Under the pieces are notes generated by a model. That model saw only the letters and a list, made by a program, of their open reading frames with translations, was not told the origin of the DNA and searched no databases. 48,021 bases of DNA from Chloroflexota bacterium (GTDB lineage Bacteria > Chloroflexota > Dehalococcoidia > UBA2979): NCBI GenBank assembly GCA_009837285.1, contig VXTU01000020.1, forward strand, positions 1 through 48,021, read 5' to 3'. This document shows, in pieces, positions 31,477 to 40,898 of this stretch (positions within the stretch are counted from its first letter, which is position 1; the number at the start of each line of letters is the position of its first letter). Made by a program: the position numbers and the translations under genes.

Positions 31477-32532
31477 GTGGCGATATCAGCGCAGACCGAC
31501 GCCGACGCGGCGGCCGAAGCCCCGACCCCCGGCCTGATCACACGGCTCGCCCGCGGCAACATCGAGCTCTGGGCGAACCTGCTCGTCATCACCTGGGCGA
31601 TCGTGTTCATGGCGTGGCAGGGCACGGGCTTCGCGATCACGATCGGCACCGTGTTCGCGATCTGGGCCATCCTCGCCGTCAGCCTCAACCTCGTCGTCGG
31701 CTTCACGGGCCTGCTCTCGGTGGGACATGTCGGGTTCTTCGGCATCGGCGCGTACACCATGGCCGTGCTCACCTCGAACGCGTCGTACGAGGCGGCACGT
31801 ACAGACGCGATCCCCACATACGGCTGGCCGTTCTTCGCGGCATTGCCCGTCGCGGTCGTACTCGCCGGCGTGGTGGCGGTCGTGGTGGGCGTGGCGTTCA
31901 ACCGCTTCCGCGACGACATCTTCGTCCTGGTCTCGTTCGGCTTCGCGATCATCGCGTTCAACACGTTCCTCAACCTGCGGGAGATCACCCGCGGCGCCTT
32001 CGGCATCCACGAGATCGAGAAGCCCGCCATCGGCGGATGGGTCATCGACGGCGAGCTGGAGTTCCTGCTGTTCTCGCTCGCGCTGCTCGCGCTCGTGGTG
32101 CTCGTCTCGTGGCTGGTGGTCTCGTCCTCGTTCGGGCGGGTGTTGACGGCGATCCGGGAAGACGAGGAGGCGATCGCGGTCTTCGGCTACCGGGTGACGC
32201 ACTACAAGCTGGCGATCTGGGTGATCTCGGCGATGATGGCCGGCCTCGCCGGCGGGCTGTTCGCGAGCTGGACCAGCTTCATCGACCCCAACTCGTTCAT
32301 CCTGCTGGAGTCGATGCTACTCGTCTCGATCGTGATCCTGGGTGGCCTCGCCACTATCTGGGGCTCGCTGCTCGGGGCGATGGCCTTCGTGCTGATGGAG
32401 GAGGGGATGCGGTTCCTGCCGTTCATCCCGCCCGAGTACGTGGGACAGGCGCGCCAAATCGTGCTCGGCGTGCTCCTCGTGCTGCTGATGCTGTTCAGGC
32501 CGCAGGGCCTGGTGGGGAAGTACCGGCTATGA
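31477..32532 (+). CDS. livM: branched-chain amino acid ABC permease, LivM-like
   Basis: AVSLNLVVGFTGLLSVGHVGFFGIGAYTMAVL; GRVLTAIREDEEAIAVFGYRVTHYKL. Confidence 0.93.
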   Translation: MAISAQTDADAAAEAPTPGLITRLARGNIELWANLLVITWAIVFMAWQGTGFAITIGTVFAIWAILAVSLNLVVGFTGLLSVGHVGFFGIGAYTMAVLTSNASYEAARTDAIPTYGWPFFAALPVAVVLAGVVAVVVGVAFNRFRDDIFVLVSFGFAIIAFNTFLNLREITRGAFGIHEIEKPAIGGWVIDGELEFLLFSLALLALVVLVSWLVVSSSFGRVLTAIREDEEAIAVFGYRVTHYKLAIWVISAMMAGLAGGLFASWTSFIDPNSFILLESMLLVSIVILGGLATIWGSLLGAMAFVLMEEGMRFLPFIPPEYVGQARQIVLGVLLVLLMLFRPQGLVGKYRL

Positions 32533-33299
32533 CGACCGAACCAGCCGACCGCACCGAAACGACCGAGGACTACTCGGTCGAGACCATCGACGTCTCGAAG
32601 CACTTCGGCGCGGTGCGCGCCGTGCAAGAACTCAGCGTCTCGATCCCGCGCCGGGGTATCACGAGCATTGTCGGGCCGAACGGGTCGGGGAAGTCGACGT
32701 TCGTGAACCTGCTGAGCGGCGTGCTGCCGCTCGACGGCGGCATGGTGATCCTCGACGGCGTCTCGCTGCGCGTCGTCCACGCGCACGAGGTGCCCGACCT
32801 CGGCGCGACGCGGACGTTCCAGGAGGTGCGGCTCTTCGACCAGATCAGCGTGTGGGACAACATCATGGTCGTCCTCACCAGCCGGAAGCTGCTGCCCGCG
32901 CTCCTCGAACGCACGAAGCAGGAGCACCGCGACGAAGCCGAGCGCATCCTCAAGCTCGTCGGGATGTGGGAGAAGCGCGACTCGCTCGCCATGGACCTCT
33001 CGTACGGCCAGCGGAAGCTGCTCGAGATCGGGCGCGCGCTGGCGCTCAACGTGCAGATCTACATGTTCGACGAGCCGTTCGCGGGACTGTTCCCGCAGAT
33101 GATCGAGCCGGTGAAGGACCTAGTGCGTGACCTCCGCGACCGGGGCCGCACCATCATCTTCATCTCGCACAACATGGACATCGTCCGCGAGCTGCCGGAG
33201 CATCTCATCGTGCTCGATAGCGGCCGGCTGCTCACCGAGGGCGACGTCCACGAGGTCCTGAGCCGCGAAGAGGTGATCGAGGCGTACCTCGGCACGTAG
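32529..33299 (+). CDS. livG: ABC transporter ATP-binding protein, LivG-like
   Basis: VGPNGSGKST, LSYGQRKLLEIGRAL, MFDEPFAGL; ATGA overlap with livM. Confidence 0.93.
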   Translation: MTTEPADRTETTEDYSVETIDVSKHFGAVRAVQELSVSIPRRGITSIVGPNGSGKSTFVNLLSGVLPLDGGMVILDGVSLRVVHAHEVPDLGATRTFQEVRLFDQISVWDNIMVVLTSRKLLPALLERTKQEHRDEAERILKLVGMWEKRDSLAMDLSYGQRKLLEIGRALALNVQIYMFDEPFAGLFPQMIEPVKDLVRDLRDRGRTIIFISHNMDIVRELPEHLIVLDSGRLLTEGDVHEVLSREEVIEAYLGT

Positions 33300-33315
33300 G
33301 ACGGGAACGACAGCG

Positions 33316-34080
33316 ATGGAGCCCTCGGAACAGCCGACGAACGGCCCGCTGCTGCGGCTCACCGACATCGCCGTGCACTACGGCGCGGTCATAGCGCTCA
33401 ACGGCGTGTCGCTCGACGTGCAGCGCGGCGAGGTCGTCGCGCTGATGGGGCCGAACGGCGCGGGCAAGTCGACCGTGCTGAAGGCGATCATGGGCCTCGC
33501 CCCGGTCGTCACCGGCGAGGTGCACTGGCGGGGCGACCGGCTCTCGGCGGCGACCCACGAGATCGTGCAGGAGGGCATCGCCTTCGTCCCGCAGGGACGG
33601 CGCGTGTTCACGCACCTGAGCATCGCCGAGAACCTGGAGATGGGTTGCCTCTACCTCGACGACGACGCAGAGCAGGCGCGCCGACTCGAGGCGGTCATGG
33701 AGCTGTTCCCCGTCCTCTACCCCAAGCGCCGCGACCCGGCGAGCGCGATGTCGGGCGGCCAGCAGCAGATGCTGGCACTCGGTCGCGGCCTGATGGCGGA
33801 CCCCGACCTGCTGCTCCTCGACGAGCCCACGCTGGGCCTCGCCCCCATCATTGTGACCGAGGTGTTCGAGAAGGTGGCCGAGATCAGTGAGCGGCTGCGC
33901 ACAACGATCATGGTCGTGGAGCACAACATCAAGGGCGTGCTCGACATCGCCGACCGCGCCTACGTGCTCGACAAGGGCAACATCGCCCACGAAGGCACCC
34001 CGCAGTCGGTCCGCGACAGCACGATCCTCACCGACGTGTTCCTCGGGCGCGCGAACCCGGGGCAGGCGAGCGAGGACTAG
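33316..34080 (+). CDS. livF: ABC transporter ATP-binding protein, LivF-like
   Basis: MGPNGAGKSTVLKAIMG, MSGGQQQMLALGRGLM, LLLDEPTLGLAP. Confidence 0.94.
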   Translation: MEPSEQPTNGPLLRLTDIAVHYGAVIALNGVSLDVQRGEVVALMGPNGAGKSTVLKAIMGLAPVVTGEVHWRGDRLSAATHEIVQEGIAFVPQGRRVFTHLSIAENLEMGCLYLDDDAEQARRLEAVMELFPVLYPKRRDPASAMSGGQQQMLALGRGLMADPDLLLLDEPTLGLAPIIVTEVFEKVAEISERLRTTIMVVEHNIKGVLDIADRAYVLDKGNIAHEGTPQSVRDSTILTDVFLGRANPGQASED

Positions 34081-34083
34081 TCC

Positions 34084-34093
34084 GGGGGGGGGG
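34084..34093 (+). repeat. G10 homopolymer
   Basis: tccGGGGGGGGGGcc between convergent stop codons. Confidence 0.9.
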
Positions 34094-34096
34094 CCG

Positions 34097-36469
34097 CTAC
34101 GGCGCGCCGGCGAGGTAAGCGATGGTGACGCCCTCGCCGCCCTCGCGGGAGCCACCGCCCTCGTACTTCACAACCAGCGGGTGATCGTCGAGGAGGCCGC
34201 GCACGGCCTGGCGCATCGCGCCGGTGCCGCGGCCGTGGATGATGCGCACACGCTCGCGGCCGGCGCGCGAGGCGTCGTCGATGAACGACTCGACGGCGAC
34301 GAGGCCCTCCTCGATGCGGCGTCCCCGCACCTCCACCTCCTCGGGCGCCTCGGGCATGGGCGGCGTCGCGATGGGCAGCGCCACCTCGCCGTCGGCGGTC
34401 TCCATGCGCTCGACCTGCGGCAGCCGCACGCGGGTGCGGAGCGCGCCGAGCTGCACCTCGAACTCACCGGTCTCGTTCGGCACGCTCAGCGCCTCGCCTG
34501 GCACGGAGACCCCGCGCAGCCACACGCGCGCGCCCACCTCGGGGGACGGCAGCGTCTCCGCCGTGTGCGCAGCCGGCGAGGGCGCCTCGGGCGGCGGCTC
34601 GGGCGCAAGCGCGGCCGCGGCCTGGCGCGCGCGTTCGAGGTCCTCGGCGGCCTGCTCCAGCCGCGCCGACTCGACCTCGCGGCGCACGCGCTGGAGTAGC
34701 CGCTCGGCGTCCCGCACCTCCTCGCGCACGCGGTCCTGGGCGTCGGAGCGCAGCTGCGCGCTCTCCTCGGCGAGCGTCGAGAGCTGCTGCTGGAGGTCGA
34801 GCCGCAGCGCCTCGGCGGCGTCGCGCTCCGACGCCGCGCGCTCGGCTCGGTCCTCGGCGGCGGCGAGCTGGTTGCGCAGGTCGGCGAGCACGGTCTCGAG
34901 GTCGCGCTGCTCGCTGGAGAGCCCCGCCCCGGCTGCGTCGATCACCTCGCCCGGCATGCCGAGCCGCGTCGCGATCGCGAGCGCGTTCGACTGGCCGGGG
35001 ATGCCGATGCGCAGGTGGTACGTCGGCGCGAGCGTCTCGATGTCGAACTCGACGGAGGCGTTCGCGACGTCGGCGTGGTTGTGGGCGTAGAGCTTGAGCT
35101 CGCTGTGATGCGTCGTCGCGATCAGCGTCACGCCTGCCTCGACCAGCCGCTCGACGATGGCGATGGCGAGCACCGCACCCTCAGTCGGATCCGTGCCCGC
35201 TCCCAGCTCGTCCAGCAGTACCAGCGACCCCGCGTCGGCGCGTTCGAGGATGTCGATGATGGCGGTGATGTGGCCTGAGAACGTCGACAGTGACTGCTCG
35301 ATCGACTGCTCATCGCCGATGTCGGCGAAGACGGCGTCGTAGACCGGCACGCGCGAACCCGCGTCGGCTGGTACGGGCAGCCCGGCGAGCGCCATCACGC
35401 AGAGCAGCCCGGCGGTCTTGAGCGCCACCGTCTTGCCGCCGGTGTTCGGCCCCGTGATCAGCAGCGCCCGCGCCTGACCGCCCGCCTCGATCGTGACCGG
35501 CACCACCTCGCCTTCGAGGAGCGGGTGACGCGCGTCGACGAGCAGAAGCTCCGCCGGCGTGTCGACGAGCCACGGCAGGTCGCGCCCGCGCACGGCCAGC
35601 TCCTTCGCGTCGAGCTCCTCCGCGAGCTGCGCCTTCGCCAGCGCGAGGTCGAGCTGCGCGAGGCGGTCCACGGCCTCGTCGAGGTCGTCGGCAGCGTCAC
35701 CGACCGCCTCGGTGATCTCTCGCAGGATGCGCTCGATCTCATGGCGCTCCTGCGCCTCCAGCTCCCGCCAGCGGTTGCCGAGGTCGACCACGGCCATCGG
35801 CTCGACGTAGATCGTCGCGCCCGACGCCGAGGTGTCGTGGACGATGCCAGGCACGGCGCTCCGCGCCTCCGACCGCACCGGCAGGACGTAGCGCCCCGCG
35901 CGCAGCGTGACGATGGCGTCCTGGAGCGCGCCGCGGACGGCGGGTGAGCGCACCAGCGACTCCATCCGCTGCTGCAGTCGCCCGTGCACCTCGTTGCGCT
36001 CGCGGCGGATCGACTGGAGCTCCGGGCTGGCGCTGTCCAGCACCTCGCCGCGGTCGTTGAGCACGGAGCGGATCAGGTCGTGCAACGGCCCGAGGTCGGC
36101 GAGGCCGCGCACGAGCGTGGCGAGCAGCGGCGTCTCGTGCTCGATGCGCGCGAATGCGCGCCGCACCCGCCCCGCCGCCCGGGCCACCGACGCGACCTCG
36201 AGCAACTCGGACGCGGTGAGCGCGTGGCCGCGCTCGGCGGCGCGAGACATGGGCCGGACGTCGTGGATGCCGCCCATCGGGATGTGAACCTGGATGGCCG
36301 CGAGATGGACCGCCTCGGCCGTCTCGCGCTGCCGTCGCACGACCGTGTCGCGGTCCGAGGAGGGGCGGAGCGACAGCGCCGCCTCACGGCCGGCCGAGAA
36401 CGTGGTGTGTCGCGCCAGGCGCTCGCGCACCGCCGGGAACTCGATGACGGCGAGCGCCTTATCGTCCAG
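34097..36469 (-). CDS. mutS2: MutS2 endonuclease (probable CTG start)
   Basis: LLITGPNTGGKTVALKT, LVLLDELGAGTDPTEGAVLA, C-terminal Smr HGRGTGAMR. Conserved N-terminus LDDKALAVIEFPAVRERLA begins at CTG behind GGGAGG. Confidence 0.94.
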   Translation of the reverse strand: MDDKALAVIEFPAVRERLARHTTFSAGREAALSLRPSSDRDTVVRRQRETAEAVHLAAIQVHIPMGGIHDVRPMSRAAERGHALTASELLEVASVARAAGRVRRAFARIEHETPLLATLVRGLADLGPLHDLIRSVLNDRGEVLDSASPELQSIRRERNEVHGRLQQRMESLVRSPAVRGALQDAIVTLRAGRYVLPVRSEARSAVPGIVHDTSASGATIYVEPMAVVDLGNRWRELEAQERHEIERILREITEAVGDAADDLDEAVDRLAQLDLALAKAQLAEELDAKELAVRGRDLPWLVDTPAELLLVDARHPLLEGEVVPVTIEAGGQARALLITGPNTGGKTVALKTAGLLCVMALAGLPVPADAGSRVPVYDAVFADIGDEQSIEQSLSTFSGHITAIIDILERADAGSLVLLDELGAGTDPTEGAVLAIAIVERLVEAGVTLIATTHHSELKLYAHNHADVANASVEFDIETLAPTYHLRIGIPGQSNALAIATRLGMPGEVIDAAGAGLSSEQRDLETVLADLRNQLAAAEDRAERAASERDAAEALRLDLQQQLSTLAEESAQLRSDAQDRVREEVRDAERLLQRVRREVESARLEQAAEDLERARQAAAALAPEPPPEAPSPAAHTAETLPSPEVGARVWLRGVSVPGEALSVPNETGEFEVQLGALRTRVRLPQVERMETADGEVALPIATPPMPEAPEEVEVRGRRIEEGLVAVESFIDDASRAGRERVRIIHGRGTGAMRQAVRGLLDDHPLVVKYEGGGSREGGEGVTIAYLAGAP

Positions 36470-37844
36470 CGGGGCCTCCCGGCGCGCAGGCGTCGCGCAG
36501 CGCCTCCTCGATACGTCGGTCGTCGGAGGGGTCGACGGTGCGAGGGTCGAGCAGGACGTGGTCGTGCTCGATGCGCGCGACGATCGGCGGATCGGCAGTG
36601 CGAAGCGCCGAGGTGAACGCGTCGGCGCCCCCGGGCGGCTCGGCGACTGCGCACAGCGCCGTCTCGACGCCCTCGCCGGGCAGCGACCCGCCGCCGACCA
36701 TCGACCGCCCGTCGACCACGTCACCCAGCTCCCCGCAGGCGCGCGCCCAGCGGCGCGCACGACGCCGCACGCGGTCGAGCGGAGCGGCGATCATGCGCCA
36801 CACCGGGATCGCCTCGGTCGCGTCGCCGCGCGCGTAGTGCTCGAGCGCCGCCGCGAGCCCGGCGATGGCGGCCTTGTCGAGCCGCATCGCGCGCGCGAGC
36901 GGGTGACGCTGCATCGCCGCGATCGCGTCGGCCGAGCCGACCGCGATGCCTGCCTGCGGGCCCCCGAGCAGCTTGTCGCCGGAGAAGAGCGTCACGTCGG
37001 CGCCCGCCGCGACGGAGTCCTGCACCATCGGCTCGGCTGCGAGCCCGTACGGGCGCGTGTCCAGCAGCGCCCCGCTGCCGAGGTCGTCGATGAGCAGCAG
37101 CCCGTGCTCGCGCGCGAGCGCGGCGAGGCCGTCGAGCGGCGCGGCCTCGGCGAAGCCGACGACGCGGAAGTTGGAGGCGTGCACGCGCAGCAGCGCCGCG
37201 GCGTCGTCCGTGATCGCCTCGGCGTAGTCGCGCAGGTACGTGCGGTTCGTGGTGCCGACCTCGACGAGGCGCGCGCCCGACTGGCGCATCACGTCGGGGA
37301 TCCGGAACCCGCCGCCGATCTCGACGAGTTGCCCGCGCGAGATCACCACGTCGCGCCCCGCACATAGCGCCGAGAGCGCGAGCAGGAGGGCGGCCGCGTT
37401 GTTGTTGACCGCGATCCCCGCCTCGGCGCCCGTCACGCGCGACAGCAGCTCCGAGAGGTGGCTGAAGCGCGACCCGCGCTCGCCGCTGTCGAGGTCGAAC
37501 TCGAGGTTCGAGTAGCCCTCGGACACCGCTGCCATCGCCTCGATGGTCGCCGCGGAGAGGGGGGCGCGTCCGAGGTTGGTGTGGATCACCACGCCCGTCG
37601 CGTTGATAACGCGCCGCAACGACGGTTCAAGCGCTTTCGCGCGGTCTGCGACGGTCTCGGCGGGTGGGCGGCTCGGGGCCTCGCCGGCGCGGTCGATCTC
37701 CGCCCGATACTCGTCGAGGACGGCGCGGCTGATGCGCACGAGCGCCTCGTGGCCGTGCCGCTCGGCGAGCGGCGCGACGCGCTCGTCGGCGAGCAGCCGG
37801 TCGATCGCGGGCAGGGCGCGGTAGGGGTTCGTCGCTTCCGGCAT
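36459..37844 (-). CDS. selA: L-seryl-tRNA(Sec) selenium transferase
   Basis: VINATGVVIHTNLGRAPLS, VNNNAAALLLALSALC, FSGDKLLGGPQAGI; ATG at 37844. Confidence 0.95.
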   Translation of the reverse strand: MPEATNPYRALPAIDRLLADERVAPLAERHGHEALVRISRAVLDEYRAEIDRAGEAPSRPPAETVADRAKALEPSLRRVINATGVVIHTNLGRAPLSAATIEAMAAVSEGYSNLEFDLDSGERGSRFSHLSELLSRVTGAEAGIAVNNNAAALLLALSALCAGRDVVISRGQLVEIGGGFRIPDVMRQSGARLVEVGTTNRTYLRDYAEAITDDAAALLRVHASNFRVVGFAEAAPLDGLAALAREHGLLLIDDLGSGALLDTRPYGLAAEPMVQDSVAAGADVTLFSGDKLLGGPQAGIAVGSADAIAAMQRHPLARAMRLDKAAIAGLAAALEHYARGDATEAIPVWRMIAAPLDRVRRRARRWARACGELGDVVDGRSMVGGGSLPGEGVETALCAVAEPPGGADAFTSALRTADPPIVARIEHDHVLLDPRTVDPSDDRRIEEALRDACAPGGPAGR

Positions 37845-37916
37845 CGTGCGTCGATTGTACGTTGGCTCAGCCGTGGCAGCCGAGCGGCGAGAGGTGGGGG
37901 TAGGCGTCCGCCATCC

Positions 37917-38061
37917 GATCCCCTCGCCTCGCCTCTGATCCCCTCGACCCCGTCCGCGGGCGAGAGGGTGAGGGTGAGGGGGTCTGCCTCCTCCGGGAGT
38001 GCGACGAGGCACTGAGGAGCTTTCCAGACCCTCACCCCAGCCCTCTCCCAGGGGGAGAGGG
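37917..38061. repeat. palindromic REP/MITE-like intergenic element
   Basis: gagagggtgagggtgagggggtctg (37962-37986) against cagaccctcaccccagccctctc (38025-38047), inner hairpin in the loop, plus ccctctccc-agg-gggagaggg (38041-38061) and a 20-bp-spaced direct repeat gatcccctcg. Confidence 0.55.
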
Positions 38062-38105
38062 GGCCAGATTCGCAGGCGATTCGGGTGGATCTCCCTGTGG
38101 ATTCG

Positions 38106-38135
38106 TTGACGCTATGGAATTGCTAACCCTACGAT
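38106..38135 (+). promoter_or_regulatory. sigma70-like promoter
   Basis: TTGACG-18 nt-TACGAT upstream of the aminotransferase gene. Confidence 0.4.
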
Positions 38136-38182
38136 CCGAATTGCCTGCAACCGCGGGCGCATTCCATGTCCAGGAGGAGCAC

Positions 38183-39280
38183 TTGAACCTGCGCACGCCC
38201 GGCCCGATCCCGGTTCCGCAAGAGGTCGCCGAGGCCGGCGCCGCCCCGATGATGAACCATCGCGGGCCGGAATTTGCCGCCATGCTCGCGCGCTGCGAGG
38301 AGGGCCTCCGCGAGGTCTACCGCACCGACAACCACGTCGCGATCCTCACCGCCTCCGGCACCGGCGGCATGGAGGCCGCGGTCGTCAACCACGTCAGCCC
38401 CGGCGAGCGCGTCCTGGTCGTCACCATCGGCGTCTTCGGCGAACGGTTCCTGGACCTGATCCGCATTTATGGCGGCGACCCTGTGCACCTCGCCTTCGAA
38501 TACGGCAGCGGCGCCGACCCGAACGCCATCGATGAGGCACTCGCGGCCAACGAGGACATCCGCACCGTCTTCGTCACGCACAACGAGACCTCCACCGGGG
38601 CGACCAACCCGCTCGAGGAGATCGCGAGCGTCGTGAAGGGCCGCGACCGGCTGCTCATCGTCGATGCTATCTCCTCGCTCTCCTCGATCCCGGTCGAGAC
38701 CGACGCGTGGGGGCTCGACGTAGTGGTGTCGGGCTCGCAGAAAGGCTGGATGCTGCCGCCGGGCCTCGCCTTCGTGAGCGTGAGCGACCGGGCGTGGGAG
38801 GTGCAGGAGCAGTGCGCGACGCCCCGTGCGTACCTCGACCTGCGCCGCGCGAAGAACAGCGCCGCCAACGGGCAGACGCCGTGGACGCCCGCCGTCTCGC
38901 TCTTCTACCAGCTCGACCGCGCCCTCGCGCTGCTGCGCGAGGAGGGCGTGGAGCAGGTCTGGGCGCGCCACCGCGCGACCGCCGCGCGGGTGCGTGCGGG
39001 ACTGCAGGACCTCGGCCTTGAGCTGTTCGCCGAGGAGGCCGTACGGTCCGACACCGTGACCTCGATCCTCCCGCCCGATGGCCTCAAGGCGGACGAACTG
39101 CGCAAGATCGCGCGTGAAGAGTTCGACACGGTGTTCGCCGGCGGACAGGGAAGCATGGGCGGCAAGATCTTCCGCTTCGGCCACCTCGGCTACACCACCG
39201 ACGACGACATCAACGGCGCCCTCGGCGCCATCGAGGGCGCGCTCGCACGGCTCGGCCACGCCGTGCCCGCGCGCGGCTAG
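38183..39280 (+). CDS. class V aminotransferase (alanine/serine-glyoxylate type)
   Basis: MNLRTPGPIPVPQEVAEAGAAPMMNHRGPEFAAML; GSQKGWMLPPGLAFVSVS (PLP Lys); TTG start behind aggagg. ORF track start 38114 is longer. Confidence 0.9.
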   Translation: MNLRTPGPIPVPQEVAEAGAAPMMNHRGPEFAAMLARCEEGLREVYRTDNHVAILTASGTGGMEAAVVNHVSPGERVLVVTIGVFGERFLDLIRIYGGDPVHLAFEYGSGADPNAIDEALAANEDIRTVFVTHNETSTGATNPLEEIASVVKGRDRLLIVDAISSLSSIPVETDAWGLDVVVSGSQKGWMLPPGLAFVSVSDRAWEVQEQCATPRAYLDLRRAKNSAANGQTPWTPAVSLFYQLDRALALLREEGVEQVWARHRATAARVRAGLQDLGLELFAEEAVRSDTVTSILPPDGLKADELRKIAREEFDTVFAGGQGSMGGKIFRFGHLGYTTDDDINGALGAIEGALARLGHAVPARG

Positions 39281-39308
39281 CGCGACCGGACGCGCGGGCG
39301 AGGGAGCC

Positions 39309-40892
39309 ATGGCCCGCATCCTCATCGCCGACCAGATCGCCGAGCAGGGCGTCGCCATGCTTGGGGACGACCACGAGGTCACCGTCCAGACCGGCATGTC
39401 CGAGGACGAGCTCGTCGAGGCGGTGGCCGACATCTCCGCCCTCGTCGTGCGCAGCCAGACGCAAGTCACTGCGCGGGTGATCGGAGCCGCGCCGCGGCTC
39501 GAGGTGATCGGGCGCGCGGGCGTCGGCGTCGACAACATCGAGCTCGCTGCCGCCACCGCGCGCGGGGTCGTTGTGGTGAACGCGCCGCTCGCCAACACCA
39601 TGTCGGCGACCGAGCATGCGTTCGCGCTGATGCTCGCCGCCGCGCGCAACGTGCCGCGCGGCGACTCGACGTTGCGCGAAGGCCGATGGGAACGCAGCCG
39701 CCTGCAGGGCGTCGAGCTGGCCGGGCACACCCTGGGCGTGGTCGGGCTCGGGCGCATCGGCTCGGGCGTCGCGATCCGCGCGAGGGCATTCGAGATGCGC
39801 GTGGTTGCCTACGACCCGTTCGTCTCGACCGAGCGCGCGAACTCTCTCGGTGTCGAGCTGTGCTCGCTGGAAGAGCTGCTCGCCGAGTCCGACTTCGTGA
39901 CACTGCACACGGCGCTGCACGAGGGCACGCGAGGACTCATCGGCGTCGAGCAGTTCAAGCTGATGAAGCCGACGGCCTACCTCGTCAACACCGCCCGCGG
40001 CGCGCTCGTCGACGAGCAGGCGCTGTACGACGCGGTCACCGAAGGCCGCCTCGCGGGCGCGGCGATCGACGTGTTCAGTGAGGAGCCCGCGATCGGGAAC
40101 ATCCTCACCACCTCGGACCGCATCGTCGTGACACCACACCTCGCGGCCTCGACCGCCGAGGCGCAGGACCGCGCGGCAGTGGATACCGTCGAGCAGGTGC
40201 TCGACGTGCTGAACGGGCGTCAGCCGCAGTTCGCCGTCAACGCGCCGCCGGTCGACGCCGAGACGATGATGGTGATCGGCCCGTACATCGAGGCCGCCGA
40301 GGTGGCGGCTCGTGTGGCGTCGCAGCTCGAGGGCGGCCAGCTCCAGGGCATGCGCATCGAGTACCTCGGCGAGATCGGCAACCACGAGGCCGGTCCGCTG
40401 CGCGCGGCGGCCGTCGTCGGCGTCCTCGAGCCCGTGTCGGTGGCGAAGGTCACCATCGTCAACGCCGACCAGGTGGCCGAGGAGCACGGCCTGCCCGTCG
40501 ACGAGTCGCGCGGGATGGCTCGCGAGCCGTACGCGAACCTCGTCGTCGTGCACGTGCGGTCCGAGTCGGGCGAGACGAGCATCGCCGCGACGCACACGCC
40601 GCAGGGCGTGCGGCTCGTCGGCGTGGACGACTACGAGGTGGAGATCGCGCCGAGCGTTGCGCCGTTCGTGCTCGCGATCGAGAACGTCGACCGGCCCGGC
40701 ATGATCGGGCGTGTCGGCAGCCTGCTGGGCGAGTGGGGCGTCAACGTCAACTCGATGTCCTCGGTGCCGGGGAGCGTCGAGGGCCGGGCACTGATGGCGC
40801 TGGGCATCAGCCGCGCACTGAGCACCGAGGAGCGCGAGGAACTCGCGGCCATCGATGACATCTTCACGGCCCGACTCATCGACTTGACGTAA
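39309..40892 (+). CDS. serA: D-3-phosphoglycerate dehydrogenase
   Basis: IGRAGVGVDNIELAAATARGVVVVNAPLANTMSATEHAFALMLA, GLGRIGSGVAIRARAF, C-terminal ACT domain. Confidence 0.96.
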   Translation: MARILIADQIAEQGVAMLGDDHEVTVQTGMSEDELVEAVADISALVVRSQTQVTARVIGAAPRLEVIGRAGVGVDNIELAAATARGVVVVNAPLANTMSATEHAFALMLAAARNVPRGDSTLREGRWERSRLQGVELAGHTLGVVGLGRIGSGVAIRARAFEMRVVAYDPFVSTERANSLGVELCSLEELLAESDFVTLHTALHEGTRGLIGVEQFKLMKPTAYLVNTARGALVDEQALYDAVTEGRLAGAAIDVFSEEPAIGNILTTSDRIVVTPHLAASTAEAQDRAAVDTVEQVLDVLNGRQPQFAVNAPPVDAETMMVIGPYIEAAEVAARVASQLEGGQLQGMRIEYLGEIGNHEAGPLRAAAVVGVLEPVSVAKVTIVNADQVAEEHGLPVDESRGMAREPYANLVVVHVRSESGETSIAATHTPQGVRLVGVDDYEVEIAPSVAPFVLAIENVDRPGMIGRVGSLLGEWGVNVNSMSSVPGSVEGRALMALGISRALSTEEREELAAIDDIFTARLIDLT

Positions 40893-40898
40893 CGTCCG

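Noticed and set aside
36470-36760. ORF track extension of mutS2 into selA (MRAAGRAPAGSW...)
   Set aside because: Lies entirely within selA in another frame and has no MutS2 homology; the true start is proposed at CTG 36469.
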